Assembly: GCA_023460255.1 (NCBI GenBank)
Contig: JAEWQZ010000351.1
Coordinates: forward strand, 1 to 8,066
Origin: Actinomycetes bacterium
GTDB taxonomy: Bacteria; Actinomycetota; Actinomycetes; Actinomycetales; Cellulomonadaceae
Length of the DNA: 8,066 nt
Direction: 5' to 3'
Shown here: in pieces, positions 6,023 to 8,066 of the stretch
How positions within the stretch are numbered: position 1 is the stretch's first letter
Layout: each line of letters opens with the position of its first letter
Made by a program: the position numbers and the translations under genes
The notes under the pieces: generated by a model
What the model saw: only the letters and a program-made list of their open reading frames with translations
Told to the model about the DNA's origin: nothing
Database searches by the model: none

Positions 6023-8066
6023 CCCTGCAGGTCGCGCTGGACGTCCGCGTGGCGTACGACGGGCGGGAGCTGCTCCGCTACGTCCACCTGCCCGACGACA
6101 TGCCGGGCGACTCGCCGCGGCCCTACCTGCACCCGGTCAGGACGCTCGCGGGCGAGGTCGTCACCCTGGCCCGCCCCCACGACCGCCCGTGGCACCGCGG
6201 CATCTCGTGGGCCCTGCCGCACGTCGGCCCCCACAACCTCTGGGGCGGGCCCACCTTCGCCGACGGCGAGTACCGGCGCCTGCCGGTCAACGGCTCGATG
6301 GACCACCAGCACTTCACGGAGATCCGCGAGCGCCTCGACCATGTGGCGTGGGCGCACGAGCTCGTCTGGCACGGGCGCTCCCGGACCGGGCTCGACGCCG
6401 GGCCCGAGCTCGTCCGCGAGCAGCGGCGCCTGCTCGTCATGGTGCCCGCCGAGGACGTCTGGGTGCTCACCGTCGAGACGACGATGACCAACATCAGCGG
6501 CCAGGACCTGCCGCTCGGGTCACCGGCCACGCGTGGCAGCGCGGGGGACGGCTACGGCGGGCTGTTCTGGCGTGGCCCGCGCTCGTTCACGGGGGGCACC
6601 GCCCTGCTGCCGGACGCCGTGCTGCCGGACGCCCTGGACGCCGAGGCGCGGTCCGCATGGGCCGGCTTCACGGGCCGGCACGACGAGACGGGCGGGGCCT
6701 CCACGCTCGTGATCGTCGACGACGAGGCGAACCCCGTCCACCCGCCGCGGTGGTACGTGCGCTCCGAGCCGTACGCCGCCCTCGGGCCCGCCCCCTTCGC
6801 GGCGGAGGACCTCGACTTCCCGCCCGACGCCGGCCTGACCTTCCGCTACGCCCTGGTGATCGGGGACGGCGTGGCCGACGTGGCGAGCGCCGCCGACCTC
6901 GCCGCGCTGGGACGCGAGGTCCTCGCGGTGGCGGCGGCCCCCGCACCCCCGCCGACGCTGGGCCTCTTCCTCGGGCTCGCCGGAGAGGCGCCGCGCCCGC
7001 ACGGCCGCCGCGCGCGGCGGGCTGCCGAGGAGGTCGAGGCGGGTGTGGAGGGCGCGCCCGTGGTGGAGGCCGAGCCGGAGGTCGAGCCCGAGGCGGAGGT
7101 GGAGGCGGAGCCGGAGGTCGAGCCCGAGGCCGAGGCGGAACCTGAGCCCGAGGCAGAGGCGGAGCCTGAGCCGGAGCCGGAGCCGGAGGCGGAGCCGGAG
7201 CCGGAGCCGGAGCCGGAGGTCGAGCCCGAGGCAGGGCCGGAGCCTGAGCCCGAGCCCGAGCCTGAGCCCGAGCCGGAGCCGGAGGTGGAGGCCGAGCCGG
7301 AGCCGGAGCCTGAGCCGGAGCCCGAGGCGGAGGCGGAGCCTGAGCCCGAGGCAGAGCCTGAGCCCGAGCCTGAGCCCGAGCCCGAGCCGGAGCCTGAGCC
7401 CGAGGCGGAGGCGGAGCCTGAGCCGGAGCCGGAGCCGGAGCCTGAGCCCGAGCCCGAGCCCGAGCCTGAGCCCGAGCCCGAGCCGGAACCTGAGCCCGAG
7501 GCGGAACCGGAGCCGGAGCCCGAGGCAGAGCCGGAGCCGGAACCGGAGCCCGAGGCGGAACCGGAGCCGGAACCTGAGCCCGAGGCGGAACCGGAGCCGG
7601 AGGTGGAGGCAGAGCCGGAGCCCGAGGCAGAGCCGGAGCCGGAACCTGAGCCCGAGGCGGAACCGGAGCCGGAGGTGGAGGCAGAGCCGGAGCCCGAGAC
7701 CGAGACGCGGCAGACCCCGGTCGTCGGGTCACCGCCGCCGTGGACGGGCCCCACCGGGTGGCGCCCGCCGCCGCCCCCGCCGATCGAGGAGCGCCCCGCC
7801 GAGGTGCATCCCGTGGTCGCCGGGGTTCCCGTGTGGTTCCCGCCACCGCTGCAGCCCGTCGAGACCGAGCCCGTCGAGACCGAGCCCGTCGTCGAGCCGT
7901 CCGCCGAGCCCGAGCCCCCCACGACGGAGGAGGCCCCCGCCGCGCCGGAGGCCGGCGAGACAGCGACGGACCCCCTCGAGCACTCCGAGCCCCCGGTCCT
8001 CGCCGCTCCGCCGCCGCCCGCGCCGGTCCCCGAGCGCCGCAGCGTGCTCCGCACGCCGCCCGAGCC
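6010..8066 (+). CDS. DUF6807 (PmoA-like) protein with long Glu-Pro tail (partial, 3' end outside window)
   Basis: The frame is open from ATG 6010 to the last base: 685 complete codons and no stop. Residues 1 to about 320 resemble DUF6807, annotated in databases as 'PmoA family' but not related to particulate methane monooxygenase. Seen motifs are RPYLHPVRTLAGEVVTLARP (40-59), DRPWHRGISWALPHVGPHN (61-79) and LWGGPTF (80-86), where the usual DHPWHHG-type run reads DRPWHRG. The family's reaction is not established, though it is often found beside sugar-catabolism genes. Residues about 331-353 are basic then acidic (PHGRRARRAAEEVE). From codon 7066 to 7704 every second residue is Glu. A Pro-rich stretch (WRPPPPPP near residue 583, PVETEPVETEP near 617) follows. 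No signal peptide is seen. GGGAGG (6000-6005) supports the ATG. The usual family length is about 300 residues, so the tail is an addition; a further domain may lie beyond the window. Confidence 0.72.
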   Translation, partial: MARLTLQVALDVRVAYDGRELLRYVHLPDDMPGDSPRPYLHPVRTLAGEVVTLARPHDRPWHRGISWALPHVGPHNLWGGPTFADGEYRRLPVNGSMDHQHFTEIRERLDHVAWAHELVWHGRSRTGLDAGPELVREQRRLLVMVPAEDVWVLTVETTMTNISGQDLPLGSPATRGSAGDGYGGLFWRGPRSFTGGTALLPDAVLPDALDAEARSAWAGFTGRHDETGGASTLVIVDDEANPVHPPRWYVRSEPYAALGPAPFAAEDLDFPPDAGLTFRYALVIGDGVADVASAADLAALGREVLAVAAAPAPPPTLGLFLGLAGEAPRPHGRRARRAAEEVEAGVEGAPVVEAEPEVEPEAEVEAEPEVEPEAEAEPEPEAEAEPEPEPEPEAEPEPEPEPEVEPEAGPEPEPEPEPEPEPEPEVEAEPEPEPEPEPEAEAEPEPEAEPEPEPEPEPEPEPEPEAEAEPEPEPEPEPEPEPEPEPEPEPEPEPEPEAEPEPEPEAEPEPEPEPEAEPEPEPEPEAEPEPEVEAEPEPEAEPEPEPEPEAEPEPEVEAEPEPETETRQTPVVGSPPPWTGPTGWRPPPPPPIEERPAEVHPVVAGVPVWFPPPLQPVETEPVETEPVVEPSAEPEPPTTEEAPAAPEAGETATDPLEHSEPPVLAAPPPPAPVPERRSVLRTPPE
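7066..7704 (+). repeat. Glu-every-second-residue tract (Glu-Pro/Ala/Val) in the DUF6807 protein
   Basis: Of 107 codons at 6-base spacing from 7066 to 7702, 106 encode Glu; the only exception is GGG (Gly) at 7234, one base from GAG. The intervening positions are mostly Pro, with some Ala and Val and one Thr. Pro uses CCG, CCC and CCT, and Glu is mainly GAG with 9 GAA codons, so it is not one pure nucleotide repeat and the alternation appears to have been kept at the protein level. Such a chain would be extended, stiff and strongly acidic, like the Glu-Pro part of TonB, but here with no membrane anchor visible. The repetition leaves long open frames on the other strand too (Ser-Gly and Ala-Pro shadows), which are not genes. 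Confidence 0.93.
7561..7698 (+). repeat. 72-bp tandem duplication inside the Glu-Pro tract
   Basis: Bases 7561-7626 are identical to 7633-7698 (66 of 66 bases, including rare GAA and CCT codons), at a spacing of 72 bases, which is 24 codons. The copies diverge afterwards (GCA against ACC) and before (GCG GAA against GCA GAG). Identity over mixed synonymous codons points to a recent unequal recombination or slippage event, in frame. Confidence 0.85.

Noticed and set aside
6010..7000. Particulate methane monooxygenase subunit
   Set aside because: The 'PmoA' label of this family is a database name; the protein is soluble, lacks membrane helices and has DUF6807-type motifs.
6668..7846. Minus-strand open frame rich in Ala, Pro and Arg, about 390 residues
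   Set aside because: It is a second shadow of the same repeat tract, kept open by the lack of stop codons in G+C-rich repeats.
6846..8054. Minus-strand open frame encoding Ser-Gly repeats, about 400 residues
   Set aside because: It is the reverse reading of the Glu-Pro codons. The + strand frame has a family domain, an RBS and in-register codon use; the Ser-Gly product has no domain or credible start signal.

Overview
The window is very G+C-rich, gene-dense DNA with GTG starts, strong third-position G/C bias and TAGGGT-like -10 boxes. This suggests a high-G+C actinobacterium. The GH51 arabinofuranosidase and a divergently transcribed serine hydrolase would fit a plant-polysaccharide degrader of the Cellulomonas/Oerskovia type. 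That taxonomic guess is inference from gene content and style; no rRNA or marker gene is present.

Layout: (1) bases 1-1389, + strand: the 3' part of a membrane-bound processive family 2 glycosyltransferase whose true start probably lies before the window. (2) 1390-1598: a convergent intergenic region of about 210 bases holding two exactly adjacent 52-bp repeats, each with a perfect 10-bp inverted repeat, a further lone arm, and then a canonical G-quadruplex motif. (3) 1599-2708, - strand: a TerC/Alx family membrane protein, probably leaderless, with an ECF-sigma-like promoter and a perfect 8-bp inverted repeat just upstream. (4) 2814-4352, - strand: a GH51 alpha-L-arabinofuranosidase whose stop codon lies in the first copy of a 10-bp x 4 tandem repeat that puts a TGA in all three frames. 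(5) 4353-4417: a compact divergent promoter region. (6) 4418-5902, + strand: a class C beta-lactamase-like serine hydrolase (SxxK) with a C-terminal extension. (7) 5903-6009: a probable hairpin, a TAGGGT box and a 17-codon upstream ORF with a strong ribosome binding site. (8) 6010 to the window end, + strand: an open-ended gene with an N-terminal DUF6807 (PmoA-like) domain and a C-terminal tail in which 106 of 107 alternate residues are glutamate, followed by a proline-rich stretch. It has no stop within the window.

The arabinofuranosidase, serine hydrolase and DUF6807 gene form a plausible carbohydrate-processing neighbourhood. All three lack signal peptides, so they would act in the cytoplasm on imported oligosaccharides; no transporter or regulator is visible to confirm this. 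The glycosyltransferase and TerC genes look like unrelated neighbours. The most unusual item is the DUF6807 protein with its in-register Glu-Pro tail. The convergent intergenic repeats come next.
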